Of a stretch of DNA of 27,461 bases, positions 21,372 through 27,461 are shown piece by piece. Origin of the DNA: a virus; IMG/VR virus record IMGVR_UViG_3300032235_000226, positions 1 to 27,461 of that record. One strand, given 5' to 3'. Under the pieces are notes generated by a model. That model was not told where the DNA came from. It saw nothing but the letters and a program-made list of their open reading frames with translations, and searched no databases. A program made the translations under genes and the position numbers. How positions within the stretch are numbered: position 1 is the first letter of the stretch; each line of letters starts with the position of its first letter.

Positions 21372-24300
21372 TATCTTACAACTCCACTTCTAAGTTCAAA
21401 GGCAATCTTTCTCGAGACCTCATTGACAAGCTCTGAAGTGTTCATTCCAGGAGCAGCATTTACTGTCATATTTATGACAGGTCCTGGTTGACCGCCATTG
21501 GCAAGTTTTGCTCCGCCAATTCCCTCTGAATTAATCGCTCTCAATAGCGGCAAATACTTTTCAGTCGAGGCTGCATTAACTACGAACTCGCCGTTTGAGA
21601 GCATAGCAGGGATCATGTCGGATCTAGGGCCGCCCGGACCGTAAACCTCTCCACCGTCATAGAATCCTCTGATTAGTCCGCCGTCTTTCTTTTTAGTTCC
21701 AGCAGGCAACCAGGGGATACCAGACCCCTTCCAGGTTTTAGGGTCAGTCATAAACGTAGGCAATGTTGGTGTTTTCCCTGAAACTGCAGCATCCCATGTC
21801 TCTTTTGCTTTTGTGGCTGCCGCTTCAGCTTCTGCCTTAGTTAGCTCCTTGACTTTAATCTTGATATCATAGTCAGTGCCGACAAGCTGGTCTGCTAACT
21901 TTTCTGCCTCTGTTTTTGATGCACCAAATGCTTCTGCACCCTTTATAGTTTCGTCTCGAAGCTTTAATAGGGCAGCTTCTAGTTCTGGACCACTACCAGT
22001 CAACTCAAAGTTAGCATTAGCAGCATCTAAGCCTGATCGAACAAGACCGTCCAAAGCCTCTTGATTGGATCTACCTGCTTCAGTGGTTATGTCTAGGGTC
22101 TTACCATTTTTCTTCAAAGCAGCACGGAGATCGTCTAGCGATGCCTCAAACTGGCGCTCTGCAGAATTGACGTCTAGTTGAACTTTACCAAAATTGAAGA
22201 TCGAATCTTCGAGTCTTTGAACTTCATTTCTAGCTTTAGTAGCTGCTTCGCTAACGCCATTGACGCCTCCAGCTAGAAGCTTAGCTCCGGTTTCTCCCTC
22301 ACCAAAAGCAATATTCATTGCTTCTTGCTCATCTACATATACACCAACCGCGCCACCAGCATCCATAATTGCGTTCTTGAAGTCATCGCCCATTAGGTTG
22401 TATAGGTCTTTGCCCTGCGCCTCATTGAGGCCCATTCCGTCGCGGAGTTCTTTGAACTTTTGGATAGCTAGAGGTAGGTTTGTCTGGGCAACAGTAGCTA
22501 GGGTTGTGCCAATATTTTTAAAGCCCTGCTCTGCAGCTTTACGGGTACTGTCGTTCATATCATTGATGGCATTGACGCCATCGCTTGATGCTCCATTTAT
22601 ACCCTCAAGAAGAAGCTTAAACGTATCACCGTCGGTTAGGGCATCTTGGAGAGTAAACCTTAAGTTTTCAGTTGCTGCATCGAAGTCGTTTAGAGATTCT
22701 CCATTGATGGTTTTAATAATCTCGAACTGGCCGTTAACATCTCCGAACGCGGTGGCCAGTAGTTGGATTCCGTCAACGTCTGACGCTGCTCCCACCCTAA
22801 GCAGGGCATCCTGAGCACCAAGGGCCTCAATCTTGACTCTGGTGGCTTCATCACTAATAGCCTTTAGTCCAGCGTATACTGCTGTACCAACTCCAACTGC
22901 TATACCTACAGGACCTAGGAATCTAGTAAACGCGGCCTGAAGAGCGGCTCCTGTTGTTGCAGCCATTACACCAGTAGAAACTAGAGCAGTCTGTATAGGA
23001 ACAAATGCACCAGCTATGATCTTGAGCGAGAATAGCGCGATAGTCTTTAGAGTTTGAAGCGCCAAGCCAAAAGCTACTATTTGACCGATGGTGTTTACAA
23101 TGTTTCTTATTGTCTCGTTCTCTAAGATATCTGCGAGTAGTTTTGCAAAATCATTTAGCGTTCCGAAGAATACTTTGATTGCACCCGAATCCGCCAAAGA
23201 AGCAAGAATTTTAGTCAAGTTAGCCAATAGCTCTGCAAAAATTGGACCGGCTTCTGCTCCAGATTCGATTATTTGACCTAAAGCAGGCCCGCCCTGAGCT
23301 AGAGCGTCAAAAGTCTCTTTAACGTTTCTATTCGCTCCTAGCTGAGCAAAAGCTTTTATGACTGGCTTAAATGCTGTCAAAATTGCTCTAGTGTTTACAG
23401 CTGCAGATAGTAGGAAAGCGTTAAATTCTGACTCCCCTACGCGTTCTTGTAGGGTCTTCCACCCGGCTGTAGCCTGTCTTAGCCAGCTAAGCAGATACGC
23501 GCCTCCGCTAACACCACTAGGACTGAAGTTGTCCTCGATAAGGTCACCTATGAACCCAAAAACATTGCCAAAGATGTCACCTAGCTCTGACATCAAGCTT
23601 GCGGCTCTATCAAAAAATACTTCTAATTCTCCAGTAGCCTGCTTAGCATTTAAGAACTCTGCAAAGCCGCCTGCTTTATTGCTCAGGAAGTCTAGGAATC
23701 TCTGGGTGGATGCATTTGATGCTGTTGTTATGCTCAAGAACGAGTCGTAGACAGACCCTAAAATCTCCCCGAACTTAGCTATAGTGATGCCAGCATTGTC
23801 GAAGACCCGAGACAGTTTTCCTAAATTACCTGGCTGAGTCAGCGAGTCAAAAAACTTGGTTACTGATTCTCCAAGCGCCCCGCTTATGATACCTAGCCCG
23901 CGCTCTATCACGCTAAAGAAGGACCCTACCCCATTCTCGTTGGTCAGCAGTCTAGTAATTTGTTGCTGTAGTACTGGCAAGAACCCGTTAGCTGCAGCAG
24001 CCTTGAGTTTCTTTAGTTCGCCTTGGATTGAAACAAGGAACTTGGCAAATTCTTTCTGGGAAGGAAGCAGGCCAGCATAAGGATCGGTACCCCCGCCGCC
24101 ACCATTGCCGCCAGATTGCGCTCGTTTTAGTTCATCAGCTAGATCTTTTCGCCTATCTATGGCTTTACGAAGCGCTAGATCGGCCTCTCTGGCATCTAGC
24201 TCTGCCTCTCTACGAGCTCTCGATGCTACTGGAAGGTCTTGAACTCTAAGTAGGTTTTCCCTGGCTCTTTCAAGATTGATTCCAGCTCGTTCGACACTTA

Positions 24301-24784
24301 GAGCAGCCTCTTCTTGGTCAAACTTTAATTGTTGTAGTTCTTCGTTTATCTCTCTAAGAGATTTGCCATAGCCAGTTCCTGCCTTTGTTGCTTGTTGGAC
24401 AGCCTGTCCAACTCCCCCGAGGGCAAGTTTAGCCGTAGTCAGCCCTAGAGGAAGGGCAACGATAATTCCTGATAGAGATGCAAGTGACGCAGCAGCTCCA
24501 CCAGCAGCTCCAACTATAGATCCTAGGCTAGAGACAAGAGAGGATCCGGCTGCTGCAATAGAGCCAATGGCTGTTTGCAGTAGGAATCCGCTTTTTTGTA
24601 GCCTTTGCCAAGCTCTCCTGGCCCCGTCCGCTTCTCTGGCAAAGTCATTCTTAAATGTCTTTTGAATTTGCTTGCCAGCATCATTAATGACACCATCAAC
24701 ACCGCTAAAGCCGCGCTTAATGTCATCTTTGACCTGGGTAGTTATGGCGCGAACAATAATGTGCGCTTCACCAACTACTGCCAT
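21371..24784 (-). CDS. Tail tape measure protein
   Basis: A 1137-residue protein that sets tail length; at about 0.15 nm per residue it predicts a tail near 170 nm. Early residues form coiled coils, with the repeats EINEELQQLKFDQEEAAL and ARREAELDAREADLALRK. Hydrophobic stretches lie at about 74-122 and 560-641, as is usual for proteins that cross the host membrane during DNA entry. Near the end are FYDGGEVYGPGGPRSDMIPA and LSNGEFVVNAAS, the common C-terminal motif of these proteins. No peptidase or lysozyme domain is evident. A perfect AGGAGGT lies five bases before the ATG, the strongest ribosome binding site in the window. Confidence 0.93.
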   Translation of the reverse strand: MAVVGEAHIIVRAITTQVKDDIKRGFSGVDGVINDAGKQIQKTFKNDFAREADGARRAWQRLQKSGFLLQTAIGSIAAAGSSLVSSLGSIVGAAGGAAASLASLSGIIVALPLGLTTAKLALGGVGQAVQQATKAGTGYGKSLREINEELQQLKFDQEEAALSVERAGINLERARENLLRVQDLPVASRARREAELDAREADLALRKAIDRRKDLADELKRAQSGGNGGGGGTDPYAGLLPSQKEFAKFLVSIQGELKKLKAAAANGFLPVLQQQITRLLTNENGVGSFFSVIERGLGIISGALGESVTKFFDSLTQPGNLGKLSRVFDNAGITIAKFGEILGSVYDSFLSITTASNASTQRFLDFLSNKAGGFAEFLNAKQATGELEVFFDRAASLMSELGDIFGNVFGFIGDLIEDNFSPSGVSGGAYLLSWLRQATAGWKTLQERVGESEFNAFLLSAAVNTRAILTAFKPVIKAFAQLGANRNVKETFDALAQGGPALGQIIESGAEAGPIFAELLANLTKILASLADSGAIKVFFGTLNDFAKLLADILENETIRNIVNTIGQIVAFGLALQTLKTIALFSLKIIAGAFVPIQTALVSTGVMAATTGAALQAAFTRFLGPVGIAVGVGTAVYAGLKAISDEATRVKIEALGAQDALLRVGAASDVDGIQLLATAFGDVNGQFEIIKTINGESLNDFDAATENLRFTLQDALTDGDTFKLLLEGINGASSDGVNAINDMNDSTRKAAEQGFKNIGTTLATVAQTNLPLAIQKFKELRDGMGLNEAQGKDLYNLMGDDFKNAIMDAGGAVGVYVDEQEAMNIAFGEGETGAKLLAGGVNGVSEAATKARNEVQRLEDSIFNFGKVQLDVNSAERQFEASLDDLRAALKKNGKTLDITTEAGRSNQEALDGLVRSGLDAANANFELTGSGPELEAALLKLRDETIKGAEAFGASKTEAEKLADQLVGTDYDIKIKVKELTKAEAEAAATKAKETWDAAVSGKTPTLPTFMTDPKTWKGSGIPWLPAGTKKKDGGLIRGFYDGGEVYGPGGPRSDMIPAMLSNGEFVVNAASTEKYLPLLRAINSEGIGGAKLANGGQPGPVINMTVNAAPGMNTSELVNEVSRKIAFELRSGVVR

Positions 24785-24807
24785 AACTACCTCCTATCTG
24801 TGGTTAC

Positions 24808-25203
24808 TTATCCAATTGGAGCGTCTAAGACGGCACCAAACGGGTTAGCGGAGTCTGGGTCAATTTCTGTAGGCGGAATGTATGGCTTTATGGCCGTACC
24901 ATCCTCCGAAGTTTCTCCCGTGTCTGCGTCAGAGATGCCATACAAATACTCCTGTTCATAGAAGTTTTCGTAGAATCTCTTACGCATCTTTGTTCTAGCA
25001 ACTGCTTGTTCTGGAGTTGCGTAGTTAGAATCTTCTTCAAAGAAATAGTGAATGACGTCTAAAAAGTCTTTTGCATCAAGACTTGACAAATCTACGCCGC
25101 TCACTATTGCCTTTCCGTTTATGTAATGCCAGAGGTCTACTGCCCAGGTGAGGAGTCCTCTGGCTGCTTTTCCGGGCGGTTGGTGTACTCGACCATCAGC
25201 CAT
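24808..25203 (-). CDS. Tail assembly chaperone, frameshift extension
   Basis: This frame overlaps the upstream chaperone gene in the -1 frame and lies directly before the tape measure gene, the standard layout of G/GT (gp13/14-type) chaperones. An ATG exists at 25203 but has no Shine-Dalgarno, which favours entry by ribosomal slippage. The fused protein would be 108 residues from the first frame plus 119 from this one, 227 in all. The extension has helices RGLLTWAVDLWHYINGK and AKDFLDVIHYFFEED, then AVARTKMRKRFYENFYEQEY and a Pro/Asp-rich end. It would bind the tape measure during tail assembly. Confidence 0.82.
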   Translation of the reverse strand: MADGRVHQPPGKAARGLLTWAVDLWHYINGKAIVSGVDLSSLDAKDFLDVIHYFFEEDSNYATPEQAVARTKMRKRFYENFYEQEYLYGISDADTGETSEDGTAIKPYIPPTEIDPDSANPFGAVLDAPIG

Positions 25204-25490
25204 GTAACAATTTCACTTAGGGTTTCCACTAAGACAATTCGATTCTTGTCTTCTAGAAGCGCGTTAAATCGTTCATAGCTTTCGTCTGTAAGAACGTGAT
25301 TGAAAAATTCGGTAATCATCTTTAAAGAAGATGAGTTGTCTTCGTCGTCCGAGGCACTTGCTACAAGGTTAATTAAAAACTTTCCTTGAATCGCAGGTAA
25401 GCAGAAAAATTCTTCTCCGTGAAGCTTGAATGACACTGGCTCTAAGGAGCTAATGTCCTTACCAGCGCCAAAATCTTTAAATCTTGCCAT
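25137..25490 (-). CDS. Tail assembly chaperone, short form
   Basis: A 117-residue protein when started at the ATG at 25490, giving MARFKDFGAGKDISSLEPVS, a usual opening for this family; the longer frame to a TTG at 25541 adds an unlikely basic leader inside the promoter region. It continues with FKLHGEEFFCLPAIQGKFLI and helical ETLSEIVTWLMVEYT, and ends in a Pro/Glu-rich tail where the slippery site lies. The short form and the frameshifted long form together fold the tape measure and help recruit tail tube subunits. An extended -10 promoter lies about 50 bases upstream of the start. Confidence 0.82.
   Translation of the reverse strand: MARFKDFGAGKDISSLEPVSFKLHGEEFFCLPAIQGKFLINLVASASDDEDNSSSLKMITEFFNHVLTDESYERFNALLEDKNRIVLVETLSEIVTWLMVEYTNRPEKQPEDSSPGQ
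25167..25173 (-). other. Candidate -1 ribosomal frameshift site
   Basis: The - strand heptamer G-GAA-AAG is read in the zero frame as GAA AAG and after a -1 slip as GGA AAA. It lies in the 67-base overlap of the two chaperone frames and resembles the lambda GGGAAAG site. The Lys tRNA re-pairs perfectly; the Glu tRNA would have one mismatch, so slippage may be weak or rely mainly on A-AAG. Confidence 0.6.
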
Positions 25491-25545
25491 CTTGTTTAGT
25501 CTTTCTTGTATGTATGTATGTCTTCTAGGCGGAATGCCCAATAAA

Positions 25546-25554
25546 ATTATACCA
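25546..25554 (-). promoter_or_regulatory. Extended -10 promoter of the tail operon
   Basis: On the - strand TGG followed by a perfect TATAAT gives a TGnTATAAT extended -10 box. No good -35 is present, which extended -10 promoters can do without. Start of transcription should be near 25539, leaving a leader of about 49 bases before the chaperone ATG. CTAGT/ACTAG (25569-25573 and 25581-25585) form a short inverted repeat at the -35 position, a possible operator. Confidence 0.5.
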
Positions 25555-25581
25555 AGATATAGACGGAACTAGTATGGTCGA

Positions 25582-26121
25582 CTAGCGGTCGAAGTACCTA
25601 AGCTGATCTCTAAGGTACGCGTTAGGTCTGGTGCCAGGATGATTAACTTCTGGAACGCGAATTACTCGGCCTTTAAAAGATTTGGTTCCACCAAAAACTA
25701 AAACACCCCCAGGCTCTGCCTTTATGGTGCGAGGCTTAGTTCCCTCGTGGTGGTCGTATGCGTATGGAACTTTGGACCCTATCCAAATGTATTGACCGGT
25801 GTAGTTTCCAAGATGTCTCTTATGGATGGATCTTTGAAGTCTGCCTGTCTTATACCCAACTTGGCGTTTTGCCGCTCTAACTGCGATATCAGATCGTTTT
25901 TCTAGATATCGCCAAAGACTACCTTTATTTGTGTTTAACTCTGCCAGCAAAGCCGAGTCATAGATTTTTACACCTCTAAATGAGTACTGTATGGTGGTGC
26001 TAGTCGTCGTGTACCTGCTAGAACGGAAAGATCCTACTCGAGCCGCTCCTCTAGTCCCTCTAAGCCCTTTCTGAGCAGCATACAAAATTGCACTATCGTG
26101 GACTAACCCATAGAGAGGCAT
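25582..26121 (-). CDS. HK97 gp10-like neck/tail completion protein
   Basis: A 179-residue protein that starts at the ATG at 26121, one base after the upstream stop; a longer frame to 26169 lies inside the upstream gene and is unlikely. The core RAAKRQVGYKTGRLQRSIHK followed by GSKVPYAYDHHEGTKPR matches the HK97 gp10-like group, which forms part of the head-tail joint: a helix, the TGRLxxS turn and a strand with PYAxxxHxGT. A Ser/Thr/Arg-rich segment lies between about 27 and 47. Its order just after the other neck protein supports the role. Confidence 0.7.
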   Translation of the reverse strand: MPLYGLVHDSAILYAAQKGLRGTRGAARVGSFRSSRYTTTSTTIQYSFRGVKIYDSALLAELNTNKGSLWRYLEKRSDIAVRAAKRQVGYKTGRLQRSIHKRHLGNYTGQYIWIGSKVPYAYDHHEGTKPRTIKAEPGGVLVFGGTKSFKGRVIRVPEVNHPGTRPNAYLRDQLRYFDR

Positions 26122-26122
26122 T

Positions 26123-26632
26123 TTATGGCACCGCCATAGTGACCGTGAGATTGGTAGTCTGGAATCCACCCTCTGGCGGAGTCACATCAAGAGTAGCAAT
26201 AATGCCCACTCCATACCCAGTCTCGTCCCACATGTCTAGTTGGTTAATCGACTCCATCAATACCCATGAGTCAATGGCTAGCACCTCAGAAGCGGCCTCG
26301 ATTCGCTCAGGGGCAGGAGGCCTACCATTTTGCTGTGCTATAGGTGTAGCCCTAGATAGAGAAATAGTTACAGTGGCGCTCCGAGGGACGTGGCAACGTT
26401 GCGGTTCGCCAACCTGCGCTCCTGGAGGGCCTAAGTATAGTTGCTGGAAATAGATAACTAACTGCTCGCAGTCAATTGCTGGCTGCCCCATCATCCAATA
26501 CTGACGTGCTGGTAGCTCAACGTTATATGACTGAAAAACAGACTGCACCCTCTCCAGGACACCCTGCATCATGTCTCTGAGGTTTACCGCATCCTCGGAG
26601 ACACCAGTTAGGTCTAGTTCTTGACTTGGCAT
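26123..26632 (-). CDS. Neck/tail terminator-like protein
   Basis: A 169-residue protein. An N-terminal helix (LRDMMQGVLERVQSVFQSY) is followed by VELPARQYWMMGQPAIDCEQ, LVIYFQQLYLGPPG, SATVTISLSRATP, a helix with EVLAIDSWVLMESI, and a last strand NLTVTMAVP. That alpha/beta order, and its position between connector and gp10-like genes, fit proteins that cap the tail tube or close the neck in actinophages. The start has GAGGAA ahead of it inside the previous gene. I am fairly sure it is a neck or tail-completion protein, less sure which one. Confidence 0.5.
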   Translation of the reverse strand: MPSQELDLTGVSEDAVNLRDMMQGVLERVQSVFQSYNVELPARQYWMMGQPAIDCEQLVIYFQQLYLGPPGAQVGEPQRCHVPRSATVTISLSRATPIAQQNGRPPAPERIEAASEVLAIDSWVLMESINQLDMWDETGYGVGIIATLDVTPPEGGFQTTNLTVTMAVP

Positions 26633-26635
26633 GGA

Positions 26636-26812
26636 TTATTCCTCGGTGGAAATCTCTTCTGCTACAACTACGTCTTCAACAACTGCAACTGGCTCCACTA
26701 CAACTGGCTCTACCTTCTTGGCAGGGGCAACGTACTTTGGAGCAGCCTTCTTTACTACAGGCTTCGCAACACCCAGCATGTCTTGGGCACGGAAGTTAGT
26801 CTGAATTGACAT
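26636..26812 (-). CDS. 58-residue Lys/Pro/Val/Glu-rich virion-region protein
   Basis: A 58-residue protein started at the ATG at 26812, where AAGAGA lies just upstream; the longer in-frame start at 26866 would run into the connector gene. After SIQTNFRAQDMLGVAKPVV it becomes low complexity: a Lys-rich part (KKAAPKYVAPAKK), then VEPVVVEPVAVVEDVVVAEE, so positive charge gives way to negative. It is likely disordered. No family is recognised. It sits between the connector and the neck protein, with gaps of 13 and 3 bases, so it is probably made with the head-tail joint. Confidence 0.6.
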   Translation of the reverse strand: MSIQTNFRAQDMLGVAKPVVKKAAPKYVAPAKKVEPVVVEPVAVVEDVVVAEEISTEE

Positions 26813-26825
26813 ATTCTCTTCTTTC

Positions 26826-27461
26826 TTAGTACATCTTGATCTGGAGGTTTCCAGACGCAAGTTCAACTAGGCTCTCTACGCCATCCTCGGTTTGAGAAGC
26901 GTATAAGGTCCAAGTTCCTGGGTCCACCATTCCTAGAGCGGCCTGAGCCTTTTCGTAGGAGATGGTGAAGTCTAGTTTCTCATCTTCGTAGTCAAGAACG
27001 ATGCTGCCGCTCTCTAAAGTCGAGGAAGTGCTCTCTCCGTAATTTCTTAGGATCACCTTTGGTGTCCAGTCAGAGTTTTGTGGAAAGAAGTTACTTAGGT
27101 CGGTGCCACTATCAGTTGAAGTCCAGCTAATAGATCCAACAGTAGAGGAGAGGCTTAGGTCAAAGTCTGCATCAGCAGTTAACTTAAGCGGCTTCGGGGT
27201 GTACTTACGCGCACGAGGAGTGTCTACAGAGAAGACCTTAGACTTGCGACGGGCGTTGTCCGGGTTTACGACCTTGAGGAATAGGTCAATTTCGTAAAGA
27301 CCAGTGCGTAGCTCGTCGATGAACTCTTGGTTGTCGAGAATGGTGTAAGAAACGCCCTGACGCGAGACAGAAGTGACACGCTGAGGGAGTTCGCACATCT
27401 CATCGCCAGCCCATAGGCGAGCTAGCTCAATAGCCAGCTTTCTAGCTGCCATCTTTCCAGC
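26826..27461 (-). CDS. Head-tail connector with extra beta domain, 5' partial
   Basis: The frame is open to the right edge (upstream codons read AGK before the ATG at 27452), so the true N-terminus is outside. The first 85 residues, with AARKLAIELARLWAGDEMCE, LPQRVTSVSRQGVSYTILDN and LRTGLYEIDLFLKVVNPDNARR, match the C-terminal half of actinophage head-to-tail connectors, which normally stop soon after a basic RxR motif. Here about 115 further residues follow (LTADADFDLSLSSTVGSISW, LESGSIVLDYEDEKLDFTIS, PGTWTLYASQTEDG, LASGNLQIKMY), a beta domain like the N-terminal part of BppU-type baseplate or virion decoration proteins. It is first in this - strand series. Confidence 0.65.
   Translation of the reverse strand, partial: AGKMAARKLAIELARLWAGDEMCELPQRVTSVSRQGVSYTILDNQEFIDELRTGLYEIDLFLKVVNPDNARRKSKVFSVDTPRARKYTPKPLKLTADADFDLSLSSTVGSISWTSTDSGTDLSNFFPQNSDWTPKVILRNYGESTSSTLESGSIVLDYEDEKLDFTISYEKAQAALGMVDPGTWTLYASQTEDGVESLVELASGNLQIKMY

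Noticed and set aside
22260-22814. 184-codon + strand frame
   Set aside because: Lies wholly within the tape measure gene on the other strand; low-complexity Ser/Ala/Pro content is typical of a shadow frame.
25137-25541. TTG start of the chaperone at 25541
   Set aside because: It lies next to the expected transcription start and adds a basic leader; ATG at 25490 gives the usual family N-terminus.
26088-26453. 121-codon + strand frame
   Set aside because: Antisense to two neck genes with clear protein features; no ribosome binding site.

Overview
The window looks like about 27 kb of a double-stranded DNA tailed phage (siphovirus type) that infects an actinobacterium. The host call rests on a WhiB-family regulator, found only in actinobacteria and their phages, on a SSB/Sak4/Cas4-like nuclease/SNF2 replication-recombination set typical of actinophages, and on head-tail and tail genes of actinophage type. 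Base composition looks mid-GC by eye, below most Streptomyces or Mycobacterium phages, so a lower-GC actinobacterium (for example a freshwater one) is a reasonable but unproven host. No tRNA, rRNA, CRISPR array, insertion sequence, integrase, lysis gene, terminase, portal or capsid gene is visible. Both ends cut genes.

Layout. Left block (1-4975, + strand): 3' part of a D5-like primase/SF3 helicase, a GT-A glycosyltransferase, a 38-residue Cys-rich microprotein, an 88-residue HTH-like protein, a calcineurin-like phosphoesterase and a family-2 glycosyltransferase with a helical-repeat tail. It converges with, and slightly overlaps, the rest of the window, which is all on the - strand. Read in the - direction from the right edge: a head-tail connector with an extra beta domain, a 58-residue charged protein, two neck/tail-completion proteins, the tail assembly chaperone pair with a candidate -1 frameshift, tape measure, distal tail protein, a large minor tail protein and an S74-type tail fibre; then a small coiled-coil protein, an unknown protein, DNA polymerase A and a RuvC-like resolvase; then, after a promoter, an SNF2 helicase, a PD-(D/E)XK Fe-S nuclease, a Sak4-like ATPase and an SSB, closed by a UUCG-tetraloop terminator; then a GT-B-like glycosyltransferase operon, a leaderless pyrimidine-dimer glycosylase gene, an acidic protein and a WhiB/zinc-ribbon protein.

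How it works together. The polymerase, primase/helicase, SSB, Sak4, Cas4-like nuclease, SNF2 helicase and RuvC-like resolvase form a nearly complete replication-recombination set. The right half builds a long flexible tail: the 1137-residue tape measure predicts about 170 nm at 0.15 nm per residue. Three glycosyltransferases suggest modification of virion, DNA or host surface. Many - strand junctions are coupled: five use TAATG.

The most unusual things seen are: hairpins at three translation starts (2250, 2417 and 5733), two of them paired across or around the ribosome binding site; a WhiB protein fused to a zinc ribbon; an SSB-like protein with a Pro/Ala linker and an acidic SEDAPF tip; a connector with a BppU-like extension; the absence of a major tail protein gene from its usual place; and frequent CTAG.
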